From Bradyrhizobium barranii subsp. barranii (lineage in GTDB: Bacteria > Pseudomonadota > Alphaproteobacteria > Rhizobiales > Xanthobacteraceae): a stretch of 64,000 nucleotides of DNA. The DNA lies in NCBI RefSeq assembly GCF_017565645.3, contig NZ_CP086136.1:1302001-1366000 (forward strand), read 5' to 3'. A program made the position numbers and the translations under genes. Under the pieces are notes generated by a model. That model was not told the DNA's origin and searched no databases. It saw nothing but the letters and a program-made list of their open reading frames with translations. Below, piece after piece: positions 61,904 to 64,000 of this stretch. Positions within the stretch are counted from its first letter, which is position 1; each line of letters opens with the position of its first letter.

Positions 61904-62563
61904 ATGGCTGGATTCAGGAACAAGGGCCTCGTGGCGACGCGGCGTGCGGCGCTGACGCTGATCGGGGCGGGTGCCCTTGCGGCAGGTCGGATCACCTTTG
62001 CGCGCGCGGCCGCCGCCGATGACGAGGTGCTGACCGAAGCCAAGGTGCTGCGCGACCCCGATGTCCCCGTGGCCGGTAATCCCGACGGCAATATCAGCAT
62101 CATCGAATGGTCCGACTACAACTGTCCCTATTGCCGCAAGCTCGAACCGGAGCTGCGCCAGGTGGTCCAGGACGACGGCAAGGTCAGGCTGGTGATGAAG
62201 GATTGGCCGATCCTCGGGCCGGTCTCGGTCACCGCGGCGCGGATCGCGCTCGCGGCAAAATTCCAGGACAAATACCATCAGGCGCATGATGCCATGATGG
62301 GTGTCAGCTCGCGCCTGACAGAGCCGCGCATCAACGAGCTGCTCGCGGCCGCCGGCGTCGACATGGACCGCCTGAAGCGCGATCTCACCGACCGCGCCAA
62401 GGACATCGACGCCGTCCTCAAGCGCAACAACGAGCAGGCCGAAGCCTTCGGCTTCAGCGGTACCCCCTCCTTCATCGTCGGCAAGTACCGCGTGCCGGGC
62501 GTGCTCAGCATGACCGAGTTCGAGCAGGTCATCGCCGATGCCCGCAAGGCCAAGATGAACTGA
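61904..62563 (+). CDS. DsbA-family thioredoxin-fold oxidoreductase
   Basis: This encodes 219 residues. A twin-Arg-like signal region (ATRRAALTLIGAGALAAGRI) leads to the periplasm. The active site is SDYNCPYCRKLEP; the cis-Pro loop is FSGTPSFIVGKYRVPG. Similar to Com1/BdbD DsbA-like proteins. It likely oxidises or isomerises periplasmic thiols, perhaps with DsbB encoded 4 kb away. Confidence 0.92.
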   Translation: MAGFRNKGLVATRRAALTLIGAGALAAGRITFARAAAADDEVLTEAKVLRDPDVPVAGNPDGNISIIEWSDYNCPYCRKLEPELRQVVQDDGKVRLVMKDWPILGPVSVTAARIALAAKFQDKYHQAHDAMMGVSSRLTEPRINELLAAAGVDMDRLKRDLTDRAKDIDAVLKRNNEQAEAFGFSGTPSFIVGKYRVPGVLSMTEFEQVIADARKAKMN

Positions 62564-62591
62564 CGCGAGCACATCGATCGCCGTCAACGCA

Positions 62592-62623
62592 AAGGCGCCG
62601 CCGCGGACCCGCGACGGCGCCTT
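62592..62623 (+). terminator. terminator-like hairpin
   Basis: AAGGCGCCG and CGGCGCCTT with a 14-base loop, then GTTCGTG. It lies 29 bases after the DsbA-family stop and before the convergent gene at 62642. Confidence 0.75.
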
Positions 62624-62641
62624 GTTCGTGATATCGCGTCG

Positions 62642-62848
62642 TTACTTCGACGAGATGCGGACCCAGTCCTTGTGCGCGCGATCGCGCAGCGCATCCCAAT
62701 CGGCCTTGGCGACGTCCCAGTTCACGATCGTGCGATTGGACGTCGCGACCTCGCCATTGGCGACCGACGACGTCTGCATGGAGTCATAGACGTACACGCC
62801 GCAACCGAGCAGTAGCGCGCCCAAAATCATTCCGAAAAACGTCTGCAT
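62642..62848 (-). CDS. small membrane-anchored protein
   Basis: This encodes 68 residues. An N-terminal helix (FFGMILGALLLGCGVYVYDS) anchors a polar domain rich in Trp and Asp (TIVNWDVAKADWDALRDRAH). Recurrent in Bradyrhizobium. Function unknown. Confidence 0.75.
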   Translation of the reverse strand: MQTFFGMILGALLLGCGVYVYDSMQTSSVANGEVATSNRTIVNWDVAKADWDALRDRAHKDWVRISSK

Positions 62849-62930
62849 CTGCGAACCTCCGGTGACGGGCGATAACGTCGGCCCGGAGTGATGGTTCCGC
62901 GGCAGTACGGCGCAGATAAGGACGACCCGT

Positions 62931-64000
62931 TCATCCGCGGTTCAGCCACTCCAGCAGCTCTGCGTTGATCTCGCGCGGATAGGTGTGGCTGAGGTCGTCG
63001 ATCTCGCGATAGGTGACATCGGCGCCGGCGGCGGAGAGGGCCGCCTGCGTCTGGCGCGCGGTCTGTACCGGAAACATCCAGTCGAGCTTGCCGTGGGTGA
63101 TGAAGATCGGCAGCCCCTGCAGGCGCACGGCGTCCGCCATCTCCGCCATCAGCGGATGGAAGGTCGCCGACACCGGCGCGAGATGCGTGAAGGGCGAGGC
63201 GCCGTCGAACCCGGTGACGTAGCAGAAGGTGCCGCCGTCACTCATGCCGGTCAGCAGCAGGCGCGAACCGTCGACGGTCCAGCGGCTGCGCACCGTGTCG
63301 AGAATGCGCATGAGGTTCGGCGTGTCGCTATCGTCGCCCATCAGCGCCCATGTCGGGCCGGTCGCGGTCGGCGCCACCAGGATCGCGCCAAGGCTGCGGG
63401 CATCGCGCAGCCAGCTCCAGAGAAAACCGCGGCCGTTGCCGCTGCCGCCATGCAGCGCCATCACCAGCGGCATGGCGCGCTCCGGCGAGTAATATTCTGG
63501 CACATAGACCGAGAAGCCGCCGCGGCTGCCGGGCTCGTTGTGGTCGTGGAAGATGCCGGTGAGTTCGCCCGCGCCGGCTTCCAGCCGCGCCAGCAGATCG
63601 TCATTCTCGCGATTGGCGGCGTTGAGGAAGAAGCTGCTCACCGGCGGAAACTGGGTCGACAGCGGGTACAGCGCCTCCTGCGCACGAGGCAGATGGCGCA
63701 GCGCGCGGAAGACCGCGACGAGATCGCCATTGCCGCGCTCGACCTCGCGTATGCCGGCAAAGGCGGCGAGCGTCTCGTTGCAGGCGCGGTCGAGCCGCTC
63801 GCGCAGCTCGGCGAACTGCTCGGGCCAGGCGCCGATCGCAGCGTGCGCCGCCTGCAGCGCCGCGTCGGGCGCGCCGATCGCATTCATCACCGAGGCAAAG
63901 GCCGGCGGATGCAGATTCCGGGTGAAGAAGCCGAGTGCTTCCAGCGCGTTGAGCAGCGGCGGCAGCACGGTCACGATGTCGTCAACGACGGCCTCGGTCA
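62931..64000 (-). CDS. alpha/beta hydrolase (PHB depolymerase/esterase-like), 5' edge cut
   Basis: The frame runs to the window edge; the start ATG (MTEAVVDDIVTVLPPLLNAL) would begin at base 64001, so only one base is missing. It would be 356 residues. A helical N-terminus, then an esterase domain: oxyanion PLVMALHGGSGNG, nucleophile elbow LTGMSDGGTFC, acid THGKLDWMFPV and His in DDLSHTYPRE. No signal peptide. Substrate unknown. Confidence 0.88.
   Translation of the reverse strand, partial: TEAVVDDIVTVLPPLLNALEALGFFTRNLHPPAFASVMNAIGAPDAALQAAHAAIGAWPEQFAELRERLDRACNETLAAFAGIREVERGNGDLVAVFRALRHLPRAQEALYPLSTQFPPVSSFFLNAANRENDDLLARLEAGAGELTGIFHDHNEPGSRGGFSVYVPEYYSPERAMPLVMALHGGSGNGRGFLWSWLRDARSLGAILVAPTATGPTWALMGDDSDTPNLMRILDTVRSRWTVDGSRLLLTGMSDGGTFCYVTGFDGASPFTHLAPVSATFHPLMAEMADAVRLQGLPIFITHGKLDWMFPVQTARQTQAALSAAGADVTYREIDDLSHTYPREINAELLEWLNRG

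Overview
The window looks like chromosome of a Bradyrhizobium-type alphaproteobacterium (Nitrobacteraceae). Most ATG/GTG/TTG starts follow purine-rich Shine-Dalgarno sites, codon use is GC-rich, many genes encode small exported proteins, and GGAAC-N16-CGTT (EcfG-type) promoters and a CIRCE-like site are present. This is inference from gene families and style; no 16S is present.

Layout. (1) About 1-9.8 kb and 57.2-64 kb read as ordinary core chromosome: a NarL-type two-component pair, a DUF2235 protein, an AraC regulator, DsbB, an AbrB-type permease, a PsiF-like protein, a TetR regulator divergent from two hotdog thioesterases, a DsbA-like oxidoreductase and an alpha/beta hydrolase. (2) About 9.9-49 kb is a loosely packed accessory region rich in stress genes: polyphosphate kinase 2, a transglutaminase-like protein, groESL with a CIRCE-like site, trehalose-6-phosphate synthase, two Crp/Fnr regulators, two phasin-like proteins, CsbD, PRC-barrel, DUF1236, DUF3309, DUF1003, DUF2061, GlsB/YeaQ-type and Spy-like proteins, an SbmA-type ABC exporter, and an HWE kinase with a receiver protein. 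Between these lie many tiny genes, several under 60 codons, and relics (two exoD fragments, an IS701-type end, decayed zinc ribbons). A 1.4-kb IS256-family element with a 9-bp target duplication splits a 66-codon gene. (3) About 49.3-57.07 kb is a mobile-element module: small DNA-binding-like protein, ParA-like ATPase, membrane protein, KfrA-like protein with its own operator, an IS3-family element that truncated a TraA-type relaxase, and a large serine recombinase whose reading frame runs straight into the 3' end of a tRNA-Leu(CAA) gene. This tRNA is the likely right attachment site; whether the stress region belongs to the same island is not proven.

The most unusual signal is a repeated promoter-like module. 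A TGAGCAATATTGACCA-like block stands 52-56 bp before an inverted repeat TCACCG-N18/19-CGGTGA, followed by CTGAGAGT, then 35-38 bp to the start codon. Four clear copies drive tiny genes (zinc ribbons, short helical proteins, a 35-residue membrane peptide); one fronts a dead zinc-ribbon gene and one a stretch with no gene. This looks like a regulon of miniature proteins.

Five single-base frameshifts in three otherwise normal genes are all consistent with homopolymer shortening and may be sequence errors rather than real mutations.
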